Source: CAWEFA01 sp963851385 (lineage in GTDB: Bacteria > Bacteroidota > Bacteroidia > Bacteroidales > DTGW01). From it: 64,000 nt of DNA. The stretch covers positions 154,184 through 218,183 of the forward strand of contig CAWKPE010000021.1 in the NCBI GenBank assembly GCA_963851385.1, given 5' to 3'. The notes under the pieces were generated by a model that made no database searches, had not been told where the DNA came from, and saw nothing but the letters and a program-made list of their open reading frames with translations. A program made the translations under genes and the position numbers. Shown here piece by piece: positions 44,644 through 54,153 of this stretch. Within the stretch, counting starts at the first letter, position 1, and each line of letters opens with the position of its first letter.

Positions 44644-45969
44644 TTAATCTAGTTTATTTCTATTGAAAAGTGCTTTCAATGGATATATAAACCTCATTAA
44701 TAATCTTTCATCTTTTATAATTATATCAGATGAGCCTTTCAATTCATTCTTAAAAGATATATCCAATCCATAGGAGGTGATTAACTTTGATGGCAGTATT
44801 ACTTCAGCAAAATAATAATCATTATCTGGTACAAGTGAAATTTTATTTATTTTCCCGCTAAGAAAACCGTATTCCATGTAAGGGTAATCATCAAGACTGA
44901 TAATGACTTTTTGCCCGACTTTTACCTTACCGGAACTTTGCACCGGCAGTTGTATTTTTGCCAAATAACAGCTAAAATTCTTTGAAACTACTGTAAATGC
45001 CAATTCTCCGGTTTTTATATTCTGATTATTATTCCAAAAAGTTGTAAATGTAACTTTGCCTGCAGCAGGTGATTTTAAAAGATATGTTTTGTCCCAGTCT
45101 GCAATTTGGGCCATGACCAATTCGTAACTTTCTTTTAGTGTACTTAATTGTTGCGTACCTTGTTCCAGGTTTTGAGATTCATGCTCCAATAATGATTGTT
45201 CCAGTTTTGTAATCTGAACCTTTAAAGAGAGAATTTCAGTGTTGTTTGACTCAAAATTACTTTTAGCCTGCAAATATTGGTTTTGCGATTTCTCAAAATC
45301 AGAAGCAGAGAACACTTCCTGTTTGAATAGCAATGAATCTCTCTGGTATTGCTTCTTTGACAGTACTAATTGTTCACTTGAATAATTTAATTTAAAGTTA
45401 AGCCTGTCTAAATACTTTTTCTGCTGGCTGATTTCCTTTCGAACAGATTCAATCATTTTTTGATGATAATTTAGAGCTATAAAATTTCTGTAATCATTAT
45501 AATGTTTCAAAAAAGCGGAATATGAGGTTTGTATATTGCCTAACTTAAATATATCTGATGGTATAATCGGTCTGATAGATTCTGGTGATTTAATAACCTG
45601 AGATAAAGAATCAAGGATTAATTTTACTTTAAATACGTCATTGTAATTTGCAGTATTTTCAATTATTGCTAACGTTTCGTTTTCATTAACTTGTTGATTG
45701 TCCTTGACAAAAAGCTTTTCGATTTTACCAGTAGATTTTGCAATAATTGAAACAGGAGGGTTATTAACAATCAATTCCGTCTTGGCCGTTATTATATCAG
45801 GATATTTGAAAAACCAGCATCCTATAAGTATGATCAAAGTAAAAATCAATATTATAGCAATTCCCGTACGGACAAACCAATGAGGGATTATGCCTACAAC
45901 ATCTTCAATCTCATCGCTGCGAAGCTGTATTTTATCTAATTCTTCTTTTTTTATTGAATTTTCTTTCAT
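44644..45969 (-). CDS. HlyD-family membrane fusion protein (long form)
   Basis: I use the ATG at 45969 (MKENSIKKEELDKIQLRSDE); the longer frame upstream reads through a repeat-like sequence. The protein of ~441 aa has one N-terminal membrane span (TGIAIILIFTLIILIGCWFF) and a barrel/lipoyl half (STGKIEKLFVKDNQQVNENE). A long coiled-coil hairpin (about 160-300, rich in Lys/Gln/Ser) leads back to the second lipoyl half and a beta-barrel domain. This is the adaptor of a type I-like peptide exporter. It follows the C39 ABC gene on the same strand. Its start ELRSDE/IQLRSDEIEDVVG resembles the shorter HlyD at 61236. Confidence 0.83.
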   Translation of the reverse strand: MKENSIKKEELDKIQLRSDEIEDVVGIIPHWFVRTGIAIILIFTLIILIGCWFFKYPDIITAKTELIVNNPPVSIIAKSTGKIEKLFVKDNQQVNENETLAIIENTANYNDVFKVKLILDSLSQVIKSPESIRPIIPSDIFKLGNIQTSYSAFLKHYNDYRNFIALNYHQKMIESVRKEISQQKKYLDRLNFKLNYSSEQLVLSKKQYQRDSLLFKQEVFSASDFEKSQNQYLQAKSNFESNNTEILSLKVQITKLEQSLLEHESQNLEQGTQQLSTLKESYELVMAQIADWDKTYLLKSPAAGKVTFTTFWNNNQNIKTGELAFTVVSKNFSCYLAKIQLPVQSSGKVKVGQKVIISLDDYPYMEYGFLSGKINKISLVPDNDYYFAEVILPSKLITSYGLDISFKNELKGSSDIIIKDERLLMRFIYPLKALFNRNKLD

Positions 45970-46097
45970 CAATTTTATTATAATTTGCAATGCAATTTCG
46001 GACAATATTAACTCTGACTTTTCACTTCCACCACAACCCCTGTCCCTAAAACCAAACACACCCGGAATGTAACTTCCCCTTTAGGGGATAAGAGGGG

Positions 46098-47054
46098 TCA
46101 ATTGCCTAATTCCAACTGGTTTTTGACGAGATTATAATAAGCACCATGAGAATTTGTAAGTTCTTTATGGTTCCCTATTTCAACTATTTTGCCCTTATCG
46201 AGAACAACAATTTGGTCAGCATTTTTTACTGTACTTAAACGATGGGCAACAACCACCACAGTTTTTCCTTTGAAAAAATGTTCCAGGTTCTCCATAATGA
46301 CTTTTTCATTATTGGCATCCAAAGCATTTGTTGCTTCGTCAAAGAAAATATATCCTGGATTTTTATATATGGCACTTGCAATCAAAATCCTTTGTTTTTG
46401 ACCCTGGCTCAATCCACTTCCTTCCCTGCCAATTTTAGTGTTATAGCTCAAAGGCAAAGATTCTATGAATTCCTGGATATTTGAGATTTTAACAGCATTC
46501 AAAAGCTTTTCTTTGTTAATCGTTTCGTCAGATAATGCAATATTCGCTGCAATCGATTCTGAGAAAATAAAACCGTCTTGCATTACCACTCCACATTGGC
46601 TTCGCCACCAACTATTACTGTAATTTTGCAAGTTACTCTCACCAATCTTTATTTCGCCTTCAACAGGTTTATAAAAACCAAGTAACAATTTTAGCAGAGT
46701 AGTTTTACCGCTTCCGCTTGCACCAACAATCGCCGTTATTTTATTTTCCGGAATAGTAAAATTTATATTATTTAAAACTTTTTCTGAATATGGTCCCTCA
46801 TATTGAAATGTTACATTTTTCAGGTGTATACTTTTTTCAGAAGGCAAATGAATGAGTTTTTGTTCTTCAATATTTTCTTCATCCTTTCTGTTGTGAATTT
46901 CACCCAACCGGTCAAGACTGATTTTGGCTAACTGTGTGTTTTGTAAAAAATCAATCATTTGTTCAATGGGTGAATTTAGTTGTCCTATTATATATTGAAC
47001 AGCTAACATCATACCCAATGTCATTTGCCCATTTAAAACAGCAGTTGCAGCCAT
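46098..47054 (-). CDS. C39 ABC exporter 1, C-terminal (ATPase) fragment
   Basis: This 318-residue open frame carries the last membrane helices and the nucleotide-binding domain: Walker A IVGASGSGKTTLLK, Q-loop VVMQDGF, signature GLSQGQKQRI (altered LSGGQ), Walker B YIFFDEATNALD and H-loop VVAHRL. It is the continuation of the gene at 47080-48291. The break is an A/T homopolymer at 47086-47092: one base fewer gives CFLNETKNIIITIMAATAV, the sequence expected from exporter 2. Alone it could not transport. Confidence 0.82.
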   Translation of the reverse strand: MAATAVLNGQMTLGMMLAVQYIIGQLNSPIEQMIDFLQNTQLAKISLDRLGEIHNRKDEENIEEQKLIHLPSEKSIHLKNVTFQYEGPYSEKVLNNINFTIPENKITAIVGASGSGKTTLLKLLLGFYKPVEGEIKIGESNLQNYSNSWWRSQCGVVMQDGFIFSESIAANIALSDETINKEKLLNAVKISNIQEFIESLPLSYNTKIGREGSGLSQGQKQRILIASAIYKNPGYIFFDEATNALDANNEKVIMENLEHFFKGKTVVVVAHRLSTVKNADQIVVLDKGKIVEIGNHKELTNSHGAYYNLVKNQLELGN

Positions 47055-47079
47055 TATTGTTATAATAATATTCTTTGTT

Positions 47080-48291
47080 TCATTTAAAAAAACAGATTCC
47101 AGATTTCTGATATTGAGAGATAGTCAAATTCTTTAAATTGATTCGAAATAAAGCAGCTTGAATTTTTTCCCAACTCCAGCGCTTCTTTTTCTCACAATTA
47201 TTAAGTTTTATTTGTTGCATGCCCTCAATCAACTCCAATGTATTACTTTGATTAATGGTTAGTTGTGCAAAACGTTTATGGTCCAGTTCCTTTCTCTTTT
47301 TCATAAACAGCCAAATCCAAATACCATATAACAAGCTTCCAACAAGAAATACAAATAATATTTTGACACTATATATTGCCAAAACGATTCCAAAAATAAC
47401 CAGGTTAAATATTGAAAATAACAGGTTAAGTGTTTGAGATGTCAGAAAATTCTCAATGCGCTCATGGTCGTTAATACGCTGCAGTAAATCGCCAATCATT
47501 TTGCTGTCGAAAAATGCAATTGGCAAACGCATCAACTTTGAAAGAAAATTGGAAATAATCGTAATATTAATCCGGGCACTAATATGTATTAGTATTCGCG
47601 AACGAACAAATTCAACTGTAGTTCGGCTGATAAATAATACCATTTGAGCAATAAGAGCCAGATATATAAAACTTAAATTTTGGGTATTAATTCCGGTATC
47701 AACAACAGATTGCATTATAAATGGCAGGATTAACTGAACAATACTGCCAAATACAAGACTTAAGAATAATTGAAAAAAAAACTTTTTATAAGCTTTAAGG
47801 TAAGAGAACAAAAAACCAAAACCTTTTTTGATTTCTTTTTCAGATTCAATTTCAAAAAAGTTTTGAGCTGGTTCAAGCAAAAGGCAAATCCCGGTATCTG
47901 TATTATCTTTTATATCGCTAATCCAACCATTGATGAATTCCTTCTTAGAGTACTTGATTAACCCATGTGCAGGATCGGCAACATAAATAGTATTTCTTTT
48001 TACTTTGTAAACAACAACAAAATGATTTTGCTTCCAATGTGCGATACAAGGTAATTGAGTTTCATTTATTAATTGTTCAAATGAAATTTTTACTCCAATA
48101 GTCCGGAAACCTATTTTTTCTGCAGCTTCACTTATTCCCAATAAAGAGACACCCTCACGAGTAATAAAGCAATTCTCACGAAGAAATTGCAGACTATAAT
48201 TCTTTCCATAATATCTAGCAATCATTCTCAGACAAGAAGGTCCGCAGTCAGTTGAATCGTATTGTAAAAATATCGGAAAGGATTTAAGCAT
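47080..48291 (-). CDS. C39 peptidase-containing ABC exporter 1, N-terminal fragment
   Basis: This 403-residue frame holds a C39 bacteriocin-processing peptidase (residues 1-~150) and most of the transmembrane domain. The peptidase has the catalytic Cys16 in YDSTDCGPSCLRMIARYYG, the His in KQNHFVVVYKV and the Asp in VADPAHG. Five membrane helices follow. C39 exporters cut a leader after Gly-Gly and pass the core peptide through the ABC channel. The full protein would be ~730 aa, like exporter 2, to which it is clearly paralogous. It sits between the LytTR and HlyD genes on the minus strand. The frame ends in KSGICFFK because of the homopolymer indel noted for the downstream fragment. Confidence 0.86.
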   Translation of the reverse strand: MLKSFPIFLQYDSTDCGPSCLRMIARYYGKNYSLQFLRENCFITREGVSLLGISEAAEKIGFRTIGVKISFEQLINETQLPCIAHWKQNHFVVVYKVKRNTIYVADPAHGLIKYSKKEFINGWISDIKDNTDTGICLLLEPAQNFFEIESEKEIKKGFGFLFSYLKAYKKFFFQLFLSLVFGSIVQLILPFIMQSVVDTGINTQNLSFIYLALIAQMVLFISRTTVEFVRSRILIHISARINITIISNFLSKLMRLPIAFFDSKMIGDLLQRINDHERIENFLTSQTLNLLFSIFNLVIFGIVLAIYSVKILFVFLVGSLLYGIWIWLFMKKRKELDHKRFAQLTINQSNTLELIEGMQQIKLNNCEKKKRWSWEKIQAALFRINLKNLTISQYQKSGICFFK

Positions 48292-48452
48292 AATTTACAA
48301 GTTATGCGTATTTTAATTCAAAGGCAAATATAAAAATAGTTAAGTAAAGCTGAATTAATATCAGTTACCAATCATCTACCCCAAAATCCTTTAAAAGGGC
48401 TATAAAGCAACTAAAAGATGGTCATCAAGTCCCCTTTAGGGGATTTAGGGGT

Positions 48453-49169
48453 TTAATTAATTCCTAGCTTTTTCAGAACATTCTCTTTATATGTAATTCC
48501 TATCGGAATAACTTTATCAGGACTTTTTATATCTAACGTTATCTGGTTTCCCCGAATTGCTAAAATTCTATTTGCTGCAACAATATATGACTTATGAACT
48601 CTTATGAACCTGTCAGAAGGCAAAATATCCTGAATAGCATTCATTGATTTGTAAATAATCTTTTTTGATTCGGGTGTGACAATTATTATATAATTCCCTG
48701 CACCTTCAACATATATTATATTATCGAAATTTATTTTTAATTTTTTTCCATCATCGTCGACAAAAAAATAATCAGGTTTTTCAAAATTCTTTGTTTGTTT
48801 ATTTAAATCATCAATAATCCTGTCAACGCATTTTTTAAAACGAATAAAACTGACTGGTTTAAGTAAATAATCTACTACTCCCTGTTCATATCCATTTAAA
48901 GCATAATTACTATAACCGGTCGTGAAAACAAATTTCGGCATATTATTTCCCCATCTGCTTTTCACATTCTCTATAAAAGCTATACCTGTAATATCTGGCA
49001 TTTCAATATCCAGGAATATAATATCTGGTTTGTTATTTTCTAAAAATGTTAAAGCCTCTAAAGGATCCGTTGTGGATAATAATAATGATAAAGTAGGAAT
49101 TTTCAGTACATGATCTTTTATTAAATCTACCGCCTCCGTCTGATCATCGACAATAATGCAGGTAAACAT
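48453..49169 (-). CDS. LytTR-family response regulator
   Basis: This 238-aa protein has a receiver domain (acidic CIIVDDQ, phosphoacceptor Asp54 in DIIFLDIEMPDITG, Thr in FVFTTGY, Lys in YLLKPVS). It is followed by a LytTR DNA-binding domain (DNIIYVEGAGNYIIIV, then FIRVHKSYIVAANRI). It is the natural partner of the LytS-like kinases at 51833 and 52868 on the other strand. It should control the two divergent arms of the peptide cluster. It lies between the prolyl-oligopeptidase and exporter 1 genes. Confidence 0.93.
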   Translation of the reverse strand: MFTCIIVDDQTEAVDLIKDHVLKIPTLSLLLSTTDPLEALTFLENNKPDIIFLDIEMPDITGIAFIENVKSRWGNNMPKFVFTTGYSNYALNGYEQGVVDYLLKPVSFIRFKKCVDRIIDDLNKQTKNFEKPDYFFVDDDGKKLKINFDNIIYVEGAGNYIIIVTPESKKIIYKSMNAIQDILPSDRFIRVHKSYIVAANRILAIRGNQITLDIKSPDKVIPIGITYKENVLKKLGIN

Positions 49170-49236
49170 AAGGTTTAATTTTTGGTTTTTATGAAAATAA
49201 ATAATATGTTATAAGTATCTAAAATAAAGGTAAAAA

Positions 49237-51429
49237 CTATTTTGTTATGTTTCTGTAAAGGCCAGGCAGTTCCTTTAATTTAAAATCAGGGTGTCCTAAC
49301 TGCCAAAATAGAAAAGAGTATACTTCTGCATCAGAAGGATAGTCAAAATGTCCTTTCCCTTGAACCCTAAGTAAGATTATATTGTCACTTCCGCTTTGAC
49401 TTTGAAATCTTGCTGCGGTTTTGGCAGGTTGCCAAACATCAACTCTGGCATCATTAAATCCTGCAGTAAAAAGAATTGAAGGATATTTTATTCCTTCTTT
49501 AATATGCAGATATGTATCCATAGTAAATAAATATCCGAATTCTAGTGAATCTTTTGTTGTACCAAACTCAACTGTTCCTGGATTAAAAGAATTGTCTAAT
49601 CTGACAGGATTTAGAACACCTGCAAAAATTATGGCAACTTTAAAAAGCTCAGGCCGTTCTGTAAGGGCCCTTCCAATTGTTATTCCACCTGCACTGACAC
49701 CTTTAATAGCAAGCTTTTCAGGACTTGTATACTTTTTTTTAATCATATATTCTGAACATGCGATTAAGTCTTTCCAGCTATTAGCTTTTGTGCTCTTATA
49801 ACCACCCTTGTACCATTTATCACCTTTTTCTGAACCGCCTCTGACATGGGCTAATGCAAATACTCCCCCTCTTTCAAACCATAATATCCTGTTTTTTCTA
49901 AACTCAGGGACTTCGGAAACACCATATGCTCCATATGCTTCAATAATTGTTGGATTAGTTCCATCAAATTTTAACTCTTTTTTGTATACGATTGTTAAAG
50001 GAACTAAAGTACTATCATGTGATGGTACCTCTATTTCTTCAACAATTAAATTTAATGGTTTCTCTGTATACTGCACCATTTGAAAAATTCCTGCATCAGT
50101 AATGTTGTCATTTTTATCAAGTATATATCCATTTGTTTGTCTTGTATAACCGTTTAAAAGAAATAGCAAGCTGTCTGATGGTTGATAAACAATAGAGGAA
50201 TTAAAAGATGGCAAAACCATCCCGCCAGAAAATGGCAAGTTTATATATTTTACACTATAATTTTCAGGATCAATTTTAATCAATCTGCTATTACCTTTTT
50301 CATATGCTGAAGCATAAATACTATGACTGTTTATAATAATTTCATTTAGTACAAAATCTTTGGCTTCAAAGATTTTCTTTTTTGTTGTATCGGGTAAATT
50401 TACTAGTATTAATTTTCCGTTAGGATTTTCTTTATAAGAAAGACCAAAATATTTATTTTTATATAATACACTATATTTTATTTTTTCATCTTTTCCAATG
50501 ATTTCTTGCCATTTTATTGTTTGACTTGGTTTATCTAATACATCCGTAAGTTTTGCATAATAATATCTACAATAGCTTGACCCAACCTCTAACAATACAT
50601 TCTCAGAAGAGGGATATATATATAAAGTAAGAAATTCATTCTTTTCCAAATTTAAATTAGGAATTAAATTCCTTGAAACTATTTCTTTGTCCTTATTAGG
50701 CTCACTGTTTAAAAGGTGTAACATAACCTTTGAATCTTCAAATGGTGTTTTTCTATCTTCTTTAGTCAAAGTATCTTTTTCCTGTGTATAAAAAAAACCG
50801 TTATTACCAGGCAACCATTGAACAAAACCAAACCTGGAGCGAATTTTTTCTGGTAGTAATTTTCCTGTACTTACTTCAACTATATATATATTGGCTAATT
50901 CGCTTCCGTTTGGGGAAATTCCAAAAGCAACATATTTGTTATCTAAAGATGGTTCAAAATAATTAAAATTATATTCACACTTATTTTGCTCATTTATATC
51001 TTTGGTACAGTAAATTTCTACTGAATTTTTACTAAATTTATCTTTATAATTAAGTTTTTCAATTTCATTATCACCGTATGTTCCAGTAACATAATATATC
51101 CTGCTTCCAACAGGTTTAAGCCAATCAGTCCAATTTTTTCTTTTATTTTCTAAAGCTTTTAATTCACTATCAATTGTCTTGAAATTATCAATATTATGAA
51201 TTATAGTATCATAAAATTTATTCTCTAAATTAAGCCATTGTTCTACTGAATCGTTTTTTATATTCTCTATATTACGAAATGGGTCAATAATCTTTTTGCT
51301 AAAATAATAATTAATAACAGTATCGGATCTAATGTACGGATATTCCCATCTTTTGGGGATTGAATTTTGTCCAAAAAGACTCATTACCGTTATCTTAATT
51401 ATTATACAAGTAATCAGATAGTTTTTCAT
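49237..51429 (-). CDS. Prolyl-oligopeptidase (S9A) family serine peptidase, exported
   Basis: This 730-aa protein begins with a signal peptide (LITCIIIKITVMSLFGQ). A seven-bladed-propeller-like domain runs from about residue 70 to 430, and the alpha/beta-hydrolase catalytic domain follows. The triad can be assigned: Ser579 in IKGVSAGGIT, Asp660 in GFNDARVD and His694 in GKGHFDYP. S9A enzymes cut short peptides after proline; some RiPP members macrocyclise peptides. A 50-aa Gly-Gly precursor gene lies 49 bp upstream on the same strand, so this enzyme may process or degrade that product in the periplasm. That role is inference. Confidence 0.87.
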   Translation of the reverse strand: MKNYLITCIIIKITVMSLFGQNSIPKRWEYPYIRSDTVINYYFSKKIIDPFRNIENIKNDSVEQWLNLENKFYDTIIHNIDNFKTIDSELKALENKRKNWTDWLKPVGSRIYYVTGTYGDNEIEKLNYKDKFSKNSVEIYCTKDINEQNKCEYNFNYFEPSLDNKYVAFGISPNGSELANIYIVEVSTGKLLPEKIRSRFGFVQWLPGNNGFFYTQEKDTLTKEDRKTPFEDSKVMLHLLNSEPNKDKEIVSRNLIPNLNLEKNEFLTLYIYPSSENVLLEVGSSYCRYYYAKLTDVLDKPSQTIKWQEIIGKDEKIKYSVLYKNKYFGLSYKENPNGKLILVNLPDTTKKKIFEAKDFVLNEIIINSHSIYASAYEKGNSRLIKIDPENYSVKYINLPFSGGMVLPSFNSSIVYQPSDSLLFLLNGYTRQTNGYILDKNDNITDAGIFQMVQYTEKPLNLIVEEIEVPSHDSTLVPLTIVYKKELKFDGTNPTIIEAYGAYGVSEVPEFRKNRILWFERGGVFALAHVRGGSEKGDKWYKGGYKSTKANSWKDLIACSEYMIKKKYTSPEKLAIKGVSAGGITIGRALTERPELFKVAIIFAGVLNPVRLDNSFNPGTVEFGTTKDSLEFGYLFTMDTYLHIKEGIKYPSILFTAGFNDARVDVWQPAKTAARFQSQSGSDNIILLRVQGKGHFDYPSDAEVYSFLFWQLGHPDFKLKELPGLYRNITK

Positions 51430-51478
51430 AAAAAATATTATTTATAAATTGTAGCTTTCTTTTGAATCAATTTCAACT

Positions 51479-51631
51479 TTATTCATGATGTCCACCACCT
51501 CCTTGGCTACCCTGTCCACCAGTATTATTAGGATCTGTATTATTACCTCCTATTATCTTAGATAGCTGATTAGGTTTTAGGGTGTCAAAAGATGGACTTT
51601 TAATTTTTGTTTTTTTTGTTTTTGCTTTCAT
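51479..51631 (-). CDS. Double-glycine leader peptide A, 50 aa (RiPP precursor candidate)
   Basis: Read on the minus strand, the ATG at 51629-51631 opens MKAKTKKTKIKSPSFDTLKP. The leader continues NQLSKIIGG (Gly-Gly at 28-29), the form of Bacteroidota GG leaders cut by C39 exporters. The core NNTDPNNTGGQGSQGGGGHH ends in Glu; it is rich in Gly, Asn and Gln, with two His and no Cys. The gene is directly upstream of the prolyl-oligopeptidase and in the same direction as exporter 1. It is too short for default ORF finding. The core contains a Pro (DP), a possible site for the peptidase. Confidence 0.72.
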   Translation of the reverse strand: MKAKTKKTKIKSPSFDTLKPNQLSKIIGGNNTDPNNTGGQGSQGGGGHHE

Positions 51632-51832
51632 AGTTTTAATGGTTTTAATTCAAAACAAATATATTAAATAACATTTTATTTTATCTGTAATAAATTAGAT
51701 TTAAAATGATTAAAATTACAATTGGAATTAATAAAATAAAAGTTTGTCCTGTAAAAACGATAATTTAAATAATATTTTAAACTTATTCTTTCTAATATAA
51801 TATCTTCACTCAAAACCTCAAAATAAGCTTAT

Positions 51833-52852
51833 ATGGTAAGTTTGATGCGTCTAACTAAAACTCAATTAAAACGTCACTTAATAATTTGGATAATTATTAT
51901 AACATATTTTAGCTTAGATAATTTTATAAAAGGTCCTTTCTTGGCAAGATTAATTGGAAATGCATTATATATCATAGATTTCATAATTGTCTTTTATTTA
52001 GTGAACCTTATTGTTTTTCCAATATTTTATGAGAAAATATATAGGCTTTATTTAATTATATTTATTTTCCTGAATTACTGCTTGTTTGCTTTTATTAATT
52101 ATCTTAATTATTTTAAGATTATTCCCATTATAGGCGGAAATGTCTTTTATGATCATATGTCCACTACATTTTATTTTGTGGATAACGCTTTCTATTTTTT
52201 CATAGTAGCTTCAGCTGGGGCAGCCTCTTTTTATTATCGTTTTAGTATACATAATTATACTATACAAATAGAAAGAGAGAAATTATTACTGGTAAAAGAG
52301 CTTAAGTTTGTCAAAAACCAGCTTAATTCAAAGATCACTTTTAATTTTCTGAATTTTTGCTATGAAAAAGTGAAGCAAAGTTCTTCTGAAGTATCAAAGG
52401 CTATTAAAATTTTTACGGAAATGCTGCACTATAATACTCAAGCAACAGCAGAAGAAAAAATAGAAATTTCCGAAGAAATTGATAACATCGATAATTTCAT
52501 AAACTTACAAAAATTACTTAGTTCTAAAGTTTATGCAATATTTTATAAAGGAGGTTACATAGCAGGTAAATACATCCTGCCGAGAATATTAATAACTTTT
52601 GTTGAAAATGCTTTTAAACATGGCATTTGTAATGAATCTCAAAATCCTATTATCGTTTTATTAAATATAACGGATAATAAATTAATTTTCGAGGTAAAGA
52701 ACAAAATAAACACTTACAGAAAAAATCCTGGAACTCATACAGGTCTTGAAAATGTTAGACAAATATTGAATCTTTATTATGCTAATAACTATATTCTTGA
52801 TATTAATGAAGGCATAGAGAATTTTTTTGTAAGATTAGAATTGAAGTTATAA
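51833..52852 (+). CDS. LytS-like sensor histidine kinase 1, lacking the phosphoacceptor His
   Basis: This 339-aa protein has about four membrane helices in residues 1-135 and a short coiled coil, then a His_kinase/HATPase_c region. The usual NPHFLFN box reads QLNSKITFNFLN, with Lys167 where the phosphoacceptor His should be. The ATP-binding part is good: N-box VENAFKHG and lid motif HTGLENVRQIL. It should bind ATP but cannot autophosphorylate at the usual site. The next gene, 15 bp downstream, is a paralogue with the opposite defect. Partner regulator: LytTR at 48453. Confidence 0.85.
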   Translation: MVSLMRLTKTQLKRHLIIWIIIITYFSLDNFIKGPFLARLIGNALYIIDFIIVFYLVNLIVFPIFYEKIYRLYLIIFIFLNYCLFAFINYLNYFKIIPIIGGNVFYDHMSTTFYFVDNAFYFFIVASAGAASFYYRFSIHNYTIQIEREKLLLVKELKFVKNQLNSKITFNFLNFCYEKVKQSSSEVSKAIKIFTEMLHYNTQATAEEKIEISEEIDNIDNFINLQKLLSSKVYAIFYKGGYIAGKYILPRILITFVENAFKHGICNESQNPIIVLLNITDNKLIFEVKNKINTYRKNPGTHTGLENVRQILNLYYANNYILDINEGIENFFVRLELKL

Positions 52853-52867
52853 AATTACCTTTTTTGC

Positions 52868-53893
52868 ATGAAGGCGTTAAGAACTTTAAATAAAAGCCAA
52901 ATTCAAAGACATATTTTACTATGGGCTTTGATAATCGCTTATGCAAATATAACGGATCCACTTGAAGGAACATGGGCTGCCAAAATACTTGGAAGTGCCT
53001 TAATAAATATTAATTACATGATGGTATTTTATTCCTTTGGAATTATAATATTCCCTTTGTTTTGGGTGAAGAACAAATTTTTACTTGTATTATCTATATT
53101 ATTATGCCTCTTACTTTTTTGGACAAATTACTATTTAATTTGCCACAAAATTATTCCAATTTTAGGCGGGAAAACTTTTTATCAAACATCTACTCTTTTT
53201 TACTTTATAAAAACTTCATTTTTTTATTTTGCAATTTCAGCATCAGCTGGTATGGCATCCTTTTTTAACAGATATGCACTTTATAAATTAAAAGCTCAGG
53301 CAGAAAAGGACTCTTTACTAATGATTAAAGAACTTAATTATTTAAAAAATCAATTTGATTCCCATATTACTTTTAACTTTTTAAATTATTGCTATAGTAA
53401 ATTACATATCGAGTCTCCTGAAATTGCTGATTCTATTGAATTATTTTCAGATATGTTACGCTATAATTTAAAGATCAAATCAGATGAAAAAGTTTCACTT
53501 AATGATGAAATTACATATTTAAGTAATTATATTAATCTGCAAAAAACACTAAATAAAGAAGTTTTTATAAAATTTAGTTATCCAGATAAAACTAATGAAA
53601 AATATATAATTCCTCATGTTCTTTCGGCTTTAGTTGAAAACTCATTTAATAGTATACTTATTTATGATAAATTACACCCATTATTAATAAATTTTACCTC
53701 AGATAATGATGAATTATATTTTACTATTCAAAGTAAAATAATTCCGAATAAAATGCTTGAAAACTCAAATGAGAGTTTGGAAAATATCCAACAAATTCTC
53801 GATTTATATTATAAAGATTCTTACAAGTTGACAAGAAAGATAATAGATGATACTTACTATATTGATTTAGTTTTAGAGAGTACTTCATTATAA
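52868..53893 (+). CDS. LytS-like sensor histidine kinase 2, degenerate ATP-binding site
   Basis: This 341-aa paralogue of kinase 1 has the same four-helix membrane part. Here the phosphoacceptor is kept (His166 in QFDSHITFNFLN). The N-box is reduced to VENSFNSIL, losing the Lys-His-Gly. The lid motif ESLENIQQIL has lost its glycines. It looks like a phosphate receiver that cannot itself use ATP well. It begins 15 bp after kinase 1, so the two are made together and may form a heterodimer in which kinase 1 phosphorylates kinase 2. Confidence 0.85.
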   Translation: MKALRTLNKSQIQRHILLWALIIAYANITDPLEGTWAAKILGSALININYMMVFYSFGIIIFPLFWVKNKFLLVLSILLCLLLFWTNYYLICHKIIPILGGKTFYQTSTLFYFIKTSFFYFAISASAGMASFFNRYALYKLKAQAEKDSLLMIKELNYLKNQFDSHITFNFLNYCYSKLHIESPEIADSIELFSDMLRYNLKIKSDEKVSLNDEITYLSNYINLQKTLNKEVFIKFSYPDKTNEKYIIPHVLSALVENSFNSILIYDKLHPLLINFTSDNDELYFTIQSKIIPNKMLENSNESLENIQQILDLYYKDSYKLTRKIIDDTYYIDLVLESTSL

Positions 53894-54069
53894 ATGCATC
53901 TCCTTTTTCTTCTTCAACATCTTCCTTAATAATCTCATTCTATTTTCTCAATTCATCACGTTATTATTTAATCTTGAATAAAAAAGTGGCGATTAGTAAA
54001 TTATCTATCTAAAATTGTTTTCAAATTCTCATTCTACTCATAGAATGGTTTCATAAGGTTTCTCATCTA

Positions 54070-54105
54070 ATAAGCCCTGATGTTGTATTCCCCATCAGGG
54101 CTTAT
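54070..54105 (+). terminator. Rho-independent terminator after the kinase pair
   Basis: ATAAGCCCTGATG (54070-54082) and CATCAGGGCTTAT (54093-54105) form a perfect 13-bp stem with a 10-nt loop. It lies about 180 bp after kinase 2 and before the second PAS gene. Confidence 0.8.
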
Positions 54106-54153
54106 AAAATTAAATTTTAATTCACTTATAAAAATAAATTTCAATTAAACCAA

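Larger units (their letters stand above)
46076..48442. repeat. CCCCTTTAGGGG motif, two copies flanking exporter 1
   Basis: The palindrome CCCCTTTAGGGG occurs at 46076-46087, just after the exporter stop, and at 48431-48442, just before the end of the LytTR gene region. Similar sequences are common between Bacteroidota genes. A partial copy (CCCCTTTAGG) lies near 43372. Confidence 0.5.
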
